Shown: positions 1 through 10,524 of the stretch, in pieces
How the letters are laid out: the number at the start of each line of letters is the position of its first letter
Position numbering within the stretch: position 1 is the stretch's first letter
NCBI GenBank assembly: GCA_034440615.1
Contig: JAOTOM010002260.1
Coordinates: 32,548 to 96,547 of the forward strand
Source of the DNA: Ashinkailepas kermadecensis
Taxonomy: Eukaryota > Arthropoda > Thecostraca > Neolepadidae
Direction: 5' to 3'
Length of the DNA stretch: 64,000 nucleotides
Translations under genes and position numbers: made by a program
The notes under the pieces: model-generated
The model's database searches: none
Seen by the model: the letters and a program-made list of their open reading frames with translations, nothing else
Told to the model about the DNA's origin: nothing

Positions 1-266
1 GGATTCTCATGCATCCGAAGTGTTTTGTGTGAATTGTGGAAAGCATATTTTAGCTGAATTCACACCAAATAACTACAGTTGATCAATGCACACCCAAACG
101 TACAAATTTAGCTATGTTTTTTTTTAAAACAATATTGGGGCCTCAAGCTCCTTGGAAAAAATGGGGAGTGGGGCAAATTTGTTTATTACAGCTCCTTAGA
201 AACCCAAAAAGTGTCATGTATGGCCAGTGGCAAATGTGCGTAATGAATGATTTCCATTGTACATGC

Positions 267-376
267 AGCACATCATCAGTGTTCACTGAGCAAACGCATC
301 ATCAGTGTTCACTAATCAAACACACCATTAGTGTTCATTGACCAAGCACATCATCAGTATTCACTGATCAAGCAGC
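267..376. repeat. short imperfect tandem repeat, about 27 bp, four copies
   Basis: Four diverged copies of a unit with core CATCAGTGTTCACT followed by a variable AATCAAACACA-like tail lie head to tail. Flanking DNA on both sides (1-266 and 377-624) shows nothing I can assign. Confidence 0.6.
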
Positions 377-624
377 ACATATATGCATATACCTGAACTA
401 ATGTTTCGACTAGTGTCTATGCAGATCAGTTGGTACCGGGCTAGGACCACGTGGCCTGAAAAGGTCACCTGACAACAAGCCAGGAAAGGTCACCTTAAGA
501 CCGCGGGTCTCTGTCAAGGCATTGCAGCACATTACACTTTATATCTGAACTTCTCTGTTGGAGGAGGATAAATCAATCGGATGGTCGGGTCGTGGTGTTA
601 CTAATGTTACAGTTATGTTCGGCC

Positions 625-845
625 GTGGTGTTACTTCGTATATGCTAAGGAGGCCACTGGCCCCTGAATCATTAATGTGGCCCCCTCAATCATCGATTTG
701 GTCACCCGAATCAGGATGAAGTTTAGCAATTGTGTCTGTGGGCGTACACTAGATACAAATGGTTTTCGGGGCAGCTTTGGCCAGCAAAAAAGTCATCCCC
801 TCCCCCTCCATCAACCAACTTCATAAAGTGACACCCATGACCAGG
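625..845 (+). repeat. interspersed repeat, copy 1
   Basis: About 200 bp resembling 40975-41170 in the same orientation. Shared landmarks in order are CCCCCTCAATCAT, GATTTG, GGGC, CACTAGATACAA, and TTCA(C/T)AAAGTG followed by CACCCATG. A weaker relative lies at 63345-63450. No coding potential or terminal repeats are visible, so the class is unknown. Confidence 0.5.
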
Positions 846-1435
846 ACCTATCCGCTCAAAATATTTGAATCAAAAGTTATCTGTGCGACGACTGAGTTTT
901 GGTGTGGTTGCTTATATGTAACATATTTGGAATATTTTCAGGTGAATAATTTTCAAGGTGCATTTAGGGATGGTTTGGGTACAACTATAATTCGCAGCAT
1001 TGTATAGCTTCAGAACACCGCCTAGAAATGTTGGTTTTCCTTTCAGGTTGTAGCATAGCCGTCATTCATGTCCTACACGATGCCGCCCCCTACGTGTCCT
1101 ACGCTCATGGTCTGGAGTCTGCGACTGGCTTAGCCTGCACCCCTCTGGTAATTTTGTGGCAAAGTCCGAGTCACGTCTACACCGACGAGTTTACAGCAGT
1201 CAGCTGCCTCTGAATTATTTCGGAGGAACTGTCGAGGTGCAAGTTTACGCTGCTGGACGCCATCGAATCTGCTGAACACAAGCTCCCCCACACCAATTGC
1301 ATAGTGTGAAGTGAGCGACAAGCCTCTGCCTCAGTACTTTTCCATTGAATATCACGCCCGTGATTGATGTTGGAAATAAAGAAACGAAAAACCTTCCCTC
1401 TCTGAGTTTTTGTTCGCTCCAAATTTCCTTCTAAA
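846..1435. other. unassigned DNA
   Basis: No repeat, RNA gene or persuasive reading frame was recognised. Short open frames on both strands have no recognisable motif. Confidence 0.4.
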
Positions 1436-1775
1436 AATGACACAACGCACAGTCCACGTATATCGGACAAATTACACAACACGCAGTCCACGTATATCGG
1501 ACAAATGACACAACACACAGTCCACGTATATCGGACAAATGACACAACACACAGTCCACGTATATCGGACAAATGACACAACACACAGTCCACGTATATA
1601 GGACAAATGACACAACACACAGTCCACGTATATCGGACAAATGACACAACACACAGTCCACGTATATTGGACAAATGACACAACACACAGTCCACGTATA
1701 TTGGACAAATGACACAACACACAGTCCACGTATATCGGACAAATGACACAACACACAGTCCACGTATATCGGACA
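1436..1775. repeat. 34-bp minisatellite, 10 copies
   Basis: Unit starts fall at 1441, 1475, 1509, 1543 and so on with an exact 34-bp step. The unit contains CACAACACACAGTCCACG and TATATCGGACAAATGA. Copies differ by single substitutions (for example TATCGG, TATTGG, TATAGG). Because 34 is not a multiple of three and the unit lacks stops on the minus strand, all three minus frames stay open as the same peptide series. This is an artefact, not a gene. Confidence 0.95.
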
Positions 1776-2190
1776 TTGCTATCACACATCCTGAATATAT
1801 TCCACATCCACATCACACATCACACATCCCAAACAATTCAACTGACGTCGTATCGACCAACAATTCCGGTAGCGAGCTCGTTTGTCCTGCTTGTCGATCT
1901 TGACACCGATCCTCATGGCGACTTTCCACCTGGAAGCCGGCGCTGGACGCTGTGGGGGGGGGGAGCGATCGAAGCTCCTGGCGGCCGTCGTCAGGCGTCG
2001 CCAGGCGTCGTCAGGCGTGGGTAGGCGGAGGTAGGCGCCAGCATGCCTCGACACTTGACTGAGGCTGGCCGTGGACGTCGGATAACGATCACACTAACGG
2101 CCAAGTCGTGCGCACGCCCATCGGGCCACAGCCCTCTCCAGGGCCACCGACCACCAGACACGACACGCTCACCTTGGTGTCGGCCGCACT
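1776..2190. other. GC-rich spacer with a 10-bp short repeat
   Basis: Between two minisatellites. At about 1987-2040 a 10-bp step repeat (variants of TCAGGCGTCG, CCAGGCGTCG, GTAGGCGGAG) occurs about five times. Nothing else is recognised. Confidence 0.5.
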
Positions 2191-3236
2191 CGGTACTGGG
2201 GTGTGTTGGTGTGTAGGGTCGGTACTGGGGTGTGTTGGTGTGTAGGGTCGGTACTGGGGTGTGTTGGTGTGTAGGGTCGGTACTGGGGTGTGTTGGTGTG
2301 ATGGGGTCGGTACTGGGGTGTGTTGGTGTGTAGGGTCAGTACTGGGATGTGCTGGTGTAATGGGGTCGGTACTGGGGTGTGTTGGTGTTGGGTCGGTACT
2401 GGGGTGTGTTGGTGTGTAGGATCGGTACTGGGGTGTGTTGGTGTGTAGGGTCAGTACTGGGGTATGTTGGTGTGTAGGGTCGGTACTGGGGTGTGCTGGT
2501 GTGATAGAGTCGGTAATGCGGTGTGTTGGTGTGATGGGGTCGGTACTGGGGTGTATTGGTGTGATAGGGTCGGCACTGTGGTGTGTTGGTGTGTAGGGTC
2601 GGTACTGGGGTGTGCTGGTGTGATAGGGTCGGTACTGGGGTGTGTTGGTGTGGTAGGGTCGGTACTGGGGTGTGTTGGTGTGTAGGGTCGGTACTGGGGT
2701 GTGTTGGTGTGTAGGGTCGGTACTGGGGTGTGTTGGTGTGTAGGGTCGGTACTGGGGTGTGCTGGTGTGATAGAGTCGGTACTGGGGTGTGTTGGTGTGA
2801 TAGGGTCGGTACTGGGGTGTGTTGGTGTGTAGGGTCGGTACTGGGGTGTGTTGGTGTGATGGGGTCGGTACTGGGGTGTGTTGGTGTGATGGGGTCGGTA
2901 CTGGGGTGTGCTGGTGTGATAGAGTCGGTACTGGGGTGTGTTGGTGTGTAGGGTCGGTACTGGGGTGTGTTGGTGTGATAGGGTCGGTACTGGGGTGTGT
3001 TGGTGTGATGGGGTCGGTACTGGGGTGTGCTGGTGTGATGGGGTCGGTACTGGGGTGTGCTGGTGTGATGGGGTCGGTACTGGGGTGTGTTGGTGTGATG
3101 GGGTCGGTACTGGGGTGTGTTGGTGTGATAGGGTCGGTACTGGGGTGTGTTGGTGTGTAGGGTCGGTACTGGGGTGTGTTGGTGTGATAGGATCGGTACT
3201 GGGGTGTGTTGGTGTGGTACAGGGGTGTGATAGGTT
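2191..3236. repeat. 29/30-bp G/T-rich minisatellite, about 35 copies
   Basis: The unit is GGGTCGGTACTGGGGTGTG followed by TTGGTGTGTA (29 bp) or TTGGTGTGATA/G (30 bp). The plus strand is strongly depleted in C and rich in G and T. The 29- and 30-bp variants are interspersed, which shifts reading phase. Open frames on both strands here are repeat-driven. The last units (from about 3180) decay into AGGGGTGTGATAGG. Confidence 0.95.
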
Positions 3237-4464
3237 TGGTATGTACATAACTGAATTATAAATAGTCATTTTAAAAAACGCACCCAACAATAAACGCAGG
3301 CATATAATATGCAATAATTACCGCCGAAGCAACGAACCAAGATTACTAGCTTACCAAGTCGAATGCTCAGCTTCTTTCTACATGTTAGTTCACATCAAAC
3401 CATATATTTAAGAGCACATTTTCATTTTGCACGACATTCAGGCGCCTTATCTCAGTTACTTGTTCATGATATGTCAGTATATGCCAGTGTTGCTCCCATC
3501 CTCCACCAAGGCATTGGGCGCAGCCATGACACCTGCTGACGCTGCAGTTGCTATTTTGCCATCAATCGCACCAGTCACCTGACAACACGGGCTTCATTCC
3601 GTACGCCGAGTTGAACTCCCTCAAAGCCAATCAGCAACCTCCCTGGACCCGGCAATAGTTGACGGCAATGACCAGTGTCAAGTGACCAGAATGTCTTAAT
3701 TGTGTGGCAAGTAATGACGTGACAAGGAGAAATGTGCAACAAAATTTTCATCTAGTTTATATTAAGTGTTCACTTATATATAACAATCATCTCCCTAGAT
3801 ATAAAAAATACTTGCATATTTTACAACTACAATGCAAAAAAAAACTATGTTGCAATACAAATAAGGACGAAAGGAAAAGGCGCGATAGCTATTCCTGACA
3901 GCATTCTTGTCTTATTATACGGGATTTCATTGAAAATGAAAACAATGTGCTTCATGAACATTTATGGTAACTCAGGCACAGGAGAAGCTTTGGACGAAAG
4001 TACTAGAGGAGGGGAGCTGGCAATGCTATATTTGTTGACGAGAAATCACTTAAGTTATTATGTTCGAACTCGAAATTGCTTCGGGCTGGAACGAATTTTG
4101 GAGAGGCTCCATTCGTCAGAAGAGATCAAAACACCGTAGGTTGAATTTCCACTATTTTTGCTAACTCGAGCAATACCATATTCACCCCAACGCGAATATT
4201 TGTTACATTGTCCTGGAACTAGAGCACGCTAATGTTTCGCCTTCATGTGATCAATTCTGTCATGACTATATTCCCACAGCTGCATTAAACTAGATCCGGG
4301 GCTAGACTTGCATTCCGCACATATGGCAGCCACCATACCAAGAAGTAATCGATATGCAATACCACACCAATATTATGTAACATAAAATATTCTGCTTGAA
4401 GAGGTACAAAATCATCGCTGGGATATCTAAGCATAAATTTGTGTCAATTCTAGGCGTATTTTCT
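3237..4464. other. unassigned AT-rich DNA
   Basis: No repeat, RNA gene or recognisable protein was found. Short frames at 3704-3898 and 3930-4139 have no familiar motif. Confidence 0.4.
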
Positions 4465-5060
4465 TCCTTGTGGGCGGAGGGGGGAGTTGCACCTAAGCTA
4501 CTTGTGGGCGGGGGAGGGGCGGAAATGCATCTACCTTCCTTGTGGGCGGAGGGGCAGTTGCATCTACCTTACTTGTGGGCGGGGGAGGGGCCGAGTTGCA
4601 TCTACCTTACTTGTGGGCGGAGGGGGAGTTGCATCTACCCTACTTGTGGGTGGGGGAGGGGCCGAGTTGCATCTACCTTCCTTGTGGGCGGAGGGGGAGT
4701 TGCATCTACCTTCCTTGTGGGCGGAGGGGAGTTGCACCTACCCTACTTGTGGGCGGGGGAGGGGCCGAGTTGCATCTACCTTACTTGTGGGTGGAGGGCG
4801 GAGTTGCATCTACCCTAATTGTGGGCGGGGGAGGGGCCGAGTTGCATCTACCTTACTTGTGGGTGGAGGGCGGAGTTGCATCTACCCTTTCTTGTGGGCA
4901 GAGGGCGGAGTTGTATCTACCCTACTTGTGGGCGGGGGAGGGGCCGAGTTGCATCTACCTTCCTTGTGGGTGGAGGGGAGTTGCATCTACCCTTTCTTGT
5001 GGGCAGAGGACGGAATTGCATCTACCCTTACTTGTCGGCAGAGGGCGGAGCTGCATCTTC
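4465..5060. repeat. about 33-bp minisatellite, about 17 copies
   Basis: The unit is CTTGTGGGCGGAGGGGGAG followed by TTGCATCTACCTT. Unit length varies through a G-run (GGAGGGG versus GGGGGAGGGGCC). The usual 33-bp length is a multiple of three, so several plus frames remain open (peptides around CIYLTCG and ELHLPYLW). I read these as non-coding. Confidence 0.93.
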
Positions 5061-6589
5061 TGATCATTCGGTCACGAAAATCGCGGACATGCCGCCGGTT
5101 GCTATTCTAAAGTTTGTTTCCCAGTCTACCCTGACTGCAGATGTGAACACGGCTGTAGCAATTTATGCAGCATCGTTGCGGGTGTCATCCTGCGTTATTT
5201 TACTGATTGATTGCCTCTCCCCTCCTCATGATACCTTCCAGGTTTCACACAGAGTGATATGACATCTTCCACTCCACGAGTCTTTCCCATAATTAGCAGC
5301 ATTGTAGTTAAAGCGTTGTATTTTCTCCCTCCAATCACCTTTTTTTCTCCCTCCAATCACTTTTGCAATGAGTCATCGGCGGACAGCATCATCCATTGTG
5401 CTCTGCATGCTACGGGAGTCCTACTTACCATGAATGTGCATAAATGCGTCATTGAAGACCATTTTTAGCCGAAAAGCAAGTGTTCCGAAATAACTAATAT
5501 TTCCTTTGTCACTCGCCGCCCCCGGCAGTGTTTTGAGGTTGTTTAATTAGGTCTACACCTGACTAGATGGCCCAATCAAGCCATTTGAGATGCATACATT
5601 CATATCAAATATATTTTTGATATGGGTGTAAAAATAATGCCAAATTCCATCATATAAAATGTTCGTGTACATGCAAGTGCTTGGGTCGATTTCTTCCTTT
5701 ATTAGCCCCAGACGAGTTACATTAGCATGTACACATGTACCATATTCCACGCCAAATGGAAATCATGACTTGTTTTGTTCTTACTTGACCTATGACCTTT
5801 ATTGCTCGGAACCGAACAGCTCCACGATGGCTCAATACACCGTTCTAATGTTCAAGCGTAGGTCCTGAAATGTCCTTGACATTTTCATATTTCATGCTCT
5901 ATTTTAGCATCCAAATACCTTCACTTGAGCTTTACCTTCACGTGTGACGCCATCAGTGGCCTGTGGGTCGACAAAATATGTTACCTTCAAACATGCCTAC
6001 AAACAAAATTTACCTCAAATTTGCTGAGCTATCGATTGCCGTTTGAATGGCATGATTGAATTGGCTGTAAAGCATACGTGGGGCACAAAAAAAAACTTCC
6101 GCTTCCAGCGATACGGCTGCGCAGTGGTCGGAGTCGGTAGAGCCAGTGCCTGGGAATTTTACAGCACGGTTGTCCGTTTGCACAAGGAATCGCTATTTTT
6201 GTCCTTTAGGTAAGATATTCCTCATGCACTCTTGACATTCATATTTTTGGTTTCTGACTGAAGTTTACGTGCAATCCATTTTCCAACAAATCTGTTTTTC
6301 TTAATATTTAAACTTTGAAGAAAACAAAAGATGCAATCGTTCTGGGTTGAAGGCATCCAAGTTTCGTTACAGGAAGGAAGCGAACTTGTTTGTAAAGCCC
6401 CATGTGGCTTCGTAGGAATTTGACCACCAACAGGTGGGAATACTGAATCACTAAGTGATAGAAATCCAATCTAGTTCACTTTTCAGAAGACTCCCTGTGG
6501 CGTGTTCATAGAAAGTGACAAGCTTAAGTCAGTTTTTTTTTGTCTTTTGAGACAACGGGAACGACAGAATAGATACAAACAAGGGTTAT
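5061..6589. other. unassigned DNA
   Basis: No assignable feature. A consensus-like donor (TTTAG then GTAAGA) sits at about 6206-6214 after a non-repetitive GC-moderate stretch (about 6100-6205). That could be an untranslated exon, but a single splice signal is weak evidence. Confidence 0.3.
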
Positions 6590-6790
6590 AAAGAGAGGAG
6601 GAAAGAGAAACAGAGGGAGGGAGGGAGATAATGATAGGGACAGTGAAGAAGAGAAAATGTCAGTGAAGGAGAGAATGAGACAGTGAAGGAAAGGAAGAGA
6701 CAGAGAAGGAGAGGGAGATGCAGAGTGATAGAGATGGGAGTGTGATAAGATAGATGATAGATGATAGATGCAGATTGATGGAGATACAAG
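6590..6790. repeat. purine-rich low-complexity tract and GATA-type microsatellite
   Basis: The plus strand is almost purely A and G (GAGGAAAGAGAAACAGAGGG and similar) to about 6735, then short GATAGATGATAGATGATAG runs follow. Confidence 0.85.
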
Positions 6791-7245
6791 GAGGGGGAAG
6801 ATTATCCTGTCAGTCACTATTTCGCTTTCCATGTGTTGACAGTGGATGCTTCCCTCGTTCATCTCTTGTCGAGTCGACATTTGCGAATGGACATCTTGTG
6901 TTTCGACATTTTGTGTGTCGATAGTATGTGTACCTGGTCGATATTCTGCGTGTTGGTATTCTCTCCTACCACCGGGTACGGTCGATGCCAATCGAACTGG
7001 GTAGTGTGGCCAGCAATACAGCAATGTTGCTGCAGCCAGCAGCGCACGTGACCTCTGACCTCAGTCTGGTCATGTCTCATGGCACACACCTTCAAACGTC
7101 CACAAGTTCCTTCCCGGAGACATACCAAGCCACGGCGACGAAGCTTCAGGTACGTCTCCACGGGATTGGAGATAAAAAGAAGTAAAAGAGGTCATGAAGG
7201 CACTGTCCATAGCTGTGACGCATTCCCTTCAGCAAATTGTCCACC
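6791..7245. other. unassigned DNA left of the foldback element
   Basis: No feature recognised. It ends at the 9-bp direct repeat that borders the inverted-repeat element. Confidence 0.4.
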
Positions 7246-7254
7246 AGTTGCCAG
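7246..7254 (+). repeat. left 9-bp target-site duplication
   Basis: AGTTGCCAG here is repeated exactly at 13368-13376. The two copies sit precisely where the inverted-repeat homology of the element between them stops, as expected for a target-site duplication. Confidence 0.75.
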
Positions 7255-7277
7255 ATGTCCATGATATTAGCAACGGA

Positions 7278-7342
7278 TTCACATTCACATTCGCATTCGC
7301 ATTCACATTCGCATTCAGCATCCTATTCGCATTCTCTCCGAT
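7278..7342. repeat. subterminal hexamer repeat in the left FB1 arm
   Basis: TTCACA and TTCGCA hexamers are repeated about eight times just inside the left terminus. The mirrored position at 13310-13352 has a shorter version (GAATGCGAATGCCAATGCG), so the array has expanded or shrunk on one side. Subterminal short repeats are typical of foldback elements. Confidence 0.7.
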
Positions 7343-8329
7343 TTCGTTCATTTTTTCAGGATATGATCTGTGTCGCTTGCAAAAGTAAGGCAAACAATAC
7401 TTATTCAGTAAGATGAGCAGTTCGATCTCCAGAGGTCAAGAAAGGTCATTCGGGTCAAAAACGGGTACCGCATGAAACTTAAAGTGTTTCACTTAGCCGA
7501 ATGATTCCAACACCCAGATGTCCGCTGTCCATCAGAGATGCAACACAACGAATTACGTGACCTTCAATGTCACAGTTTGACATCAGGTCACCAAAGTTGG
7601 TTTTACTCATGTACTATATCTAATTACGGGGTACCGAATAAAGTCATGGTAACACATTGGATATACCTGATTTCTGCCGGTGATGGTCTACATAGCACGT
7701 ACATAGAGCACATCGATCAAAATGACTCATTATGGTCACGGATTCATCATCGTTCGCCAAAAATGGCCCGAAAAGCAAATATACTAAACTCTTGTGCACC
7801 CGATAATTTCCGAAAAATTGTACTGGGCACCACGAAATAACACCCAGACATTGGGTATGGCCCATGGATGCAGCACATTGAAGTGTTTGACCTACAATCT
7901 CATAGTTTGACCGATGTTCACAAAATATTGTTTTGACCTTGCACTATTGCCATCTACGGGGTACCGAATAATACCTTCCTAAATGCATTCATCGGATGGA
8001 CATTAGCGCCAAATAATCTCCCATCGGGCAAGAAAGCAGCACATCCAAGCATGTCACCTTCAAGGTCACCATTTGACATCAGGTCAACGAAGACTTTAAC
8101 ATTACACCCTACAGGAAAATCACGGGGTACCGAATACCATTTTCCTGAATACATTTATCAGATGGATATTAGCATCGAATAATCGCCCACGGAGCAAGGA
8201 AGCAGCACATCAGAGCATATGATCTTCAACGCCAGCGTTTGACCTCAAGTCAGGTTTGATGAAATTCAGAAAAAGAAAGTGGTCCACTTGGGTACCGTAT
8301 GTGGGCCAAACGAAACATTGAATGTAGAC

Positions 8330-10524
8330 CATCTGATTGGGGGCCACTCTATGAGGCTTCCGAGGTTGATGGGAAGCTGGCGGCCCTCATGATGGCTTGG
8401 AACGCGGGCATAGATGAGCACTGCCCGCTCATCACCGTGACACGGCGTCATCCGCACTGTCCGTGGCTCCGAAATAACGCCGACCTCACGTCAGCCATGG
8501 AGGAGCGTGACGCAGCGAGAAGAGAGTGGGAGACATCCAGAACACCGGAAGCACGACAGACCTACCAACAGAGCCGAAATCGCCTGAAAAGTAAACTTAT
8601 CCGAGCCCGCCGTGAGTTCCTGTGTGGTGGCCTGCTGACTGGCCGACGGGAGTTTTGGCGCCCTTTGAAAGTGTTTGCGCTCCGACCGACAGCGGGACCC
8701 ACCGACAGTGATGATGATGTGTTAGCCCGTGCAGACAAGTTCAACTCGCACTTCGCGGAGGTGGGCTCACGTATAGCGGCGGAGGTGGTGCGCGACGGTA
8801 GCCCCAAGTATGGTCCCCGACCGCCCAGTGTGCGCGTCGGCGCTGGCGCTGCACCCCGCCACTCTACCTGAGCTCTCTAAGGCGATAGTGCGAATGAGTT
8901 CATCCAGGGAAATCGGAGTCGACGGAGTCCCTCTCCACGCCATCAAAAAAATGTTTCGCTGTCATCGGCCCACATCTGCTCCATCTCATCAACTGCTCTA
9001 TTGTCACGCAGGCCTTCCCCACTGCATGGAAAGTCGCCCGTGTCACGCCAATTTTTAAGTCAGGCGATCGTTCTGATCTTAGCAATTTTAGACCAATCTC
9101 AATTCTGTCTGTTCTCTCCAAAATCACGGAAAAGGTCGTTTCCATCCAATTTGTGTCGTACCTGCATGACAATCATGTACTCTCGCCCTCACAGTACGCC
9201 TACCGACCGAACCACTGTACGGAGGACGCCATGCTCGATGCTGTCGAATGGATGCTACAGATGGTCGACCAGGGCCACGTCGCGTCGCTAATAACGAGAC
9301 CGCAGCAAAGCCTTCGACAGCGTCGATCATGGTGTCCTCCTGGCCAACCTCGGCTGGTATGGCGTGCAGTCGACAGAATGGTTCCGCAGCTACCTCAGCG
9401 ACCGGAAGCAGACGGTGAGCGGCGGCTCCTCCATCCTTCCCCTGACTCCCGGCGTGGCACAAGGCTCCATCATCGGGCCAATCCTCTTTCTCAGCTCCAT
9501 CAACGACCTGTCCTCTTTCCTCCCCCATGGCCGCCTATTATCCTATGCCGACGATACCCAGCTTCTAGATCCTTTTCTACCCAACGTCACCGGCCTATCC
9601 AGCCTCAAGGCACGGGTCGAGGAGTCCATATCTCGTCTTCAAAATTGGTTTCAGTCCAACAGTCTAAGGATGAACCCGGACAAAACTCAATTCACGCTCT
9701 TTGGCACCAAGGCGTCATTAAAAAAGGCAGCGAACTTCCAGATCACTCTTTCAGATTCGATCATAACTCCACGTCCCACCGTTAAAATGTTAGGTGTTCT
9801 CCTCGACCAGCAGATTAGCTGGGATTCTCACATATCCATGGTTGTGCGCAAATGCAACGCCATCATAGCATCCCTATTCAAATTTCGCCATCGTTTCACC
9901 ACGGATGTCCTCAAGCTCTTAGTCCAGATCCACGTGTTTCCTCACATCCTTCATTATTTATCCCTCTGGGGCGGAGCCGCTCAGTGCCGTCTACACCGCG
10001 TGCAAAAATGCATCAACTTTGCCGCGCGACTAGTCACCGGTGTGCACCGCAACGAACATGTGTCCCCTGCACTTGTGTTATTAGGATGGCTGAAGCTTGC
10101 AGAGATGGTTCTGGAGCACGATTGCGTTCAGGTACACAGAGCCATGTGTATTGAACAATGTCCGGAAGCTGTTCGTAAGATGTTTACCTGGCGGTCACAA
10201 GTATCGCAGCGGGAGACCAGAGCTGGGTCAGTCGGTGAGCTTCATCTCACAAGATATCGACTCACGCAGACCCAGCGAGGTTTTTCATACCGCGCCGCAG
10301 TCGCCTGGAACAGGCTACCACTCGTCACCAGGCAAGCACCGAGTCGCTCTGCATTCATAAATGCTTTGGCGCAGAGTCGCTAGTTTTACTATATGGGTGC
10401 AAGTCTATATAAGCTGTATGCTCTTGAAATGTTTCTGACGCAATTTTCTTTACCTGATATGCTCACGCAACATTGTCTGGGTGCAGAACAGCCACCACGT
10501 GGAAGTACCCCAATACACGACTTT
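8330..10524 (+). pseudogene. decayed 5'-truncated CR1/L2-like LINE, reverse transcriptase
   Basis: Reading starts in the endonuclease-RT linker (frame through about 8871, with PHCPWLRNNADLTSAM and a basic coiled region). It shifts frame near 8815 to PDRPVCASALALHPATLPEL, shifts again at an A-run near 8950, then shows the RT core (VTPIFKSGDRSDLSNFRPIS, about 9040-9100). The last frame (9364-10383) holds GVAQGSIIGPILF, the catalytic YADD (9544-9555) and a C-terminal FSYRAAVAWNRLPLVT. There are at least four frame breaks and the endonuclease is missing. Limits were set against the intact FB1 module at 11150-11170: FB1 sequence stops after GAATGTAGAC and resumes at ACTATCTCAAC. There is no clear target duplication beyond about 3 bp (GAC), as usual for CR1/L2. 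The apparent methionine start at 8299 lies in FB1 sequence and is meaningless. Confidence 0.85.

Noticed and set aside
1436..1775. CRISPR-like array
   Set aside because: Contiguous 34-bp repeats without spacers, in clearly eukaryotic DNA.
1177..1816. Three overlapping long minus-strand open frames with a Val-Cys-Cys-Val-Ile-Cys-type repeat
   Set aside because: They are the same 34-bp minisatellite read in rotating frames. The flanks add no domain or credible start.
4465..5110. Cys/Leu-rich repeat proteins on the plus strand
   Set aside because: Frames follow the 33-bp minisatellite and change at each G-run length variant.
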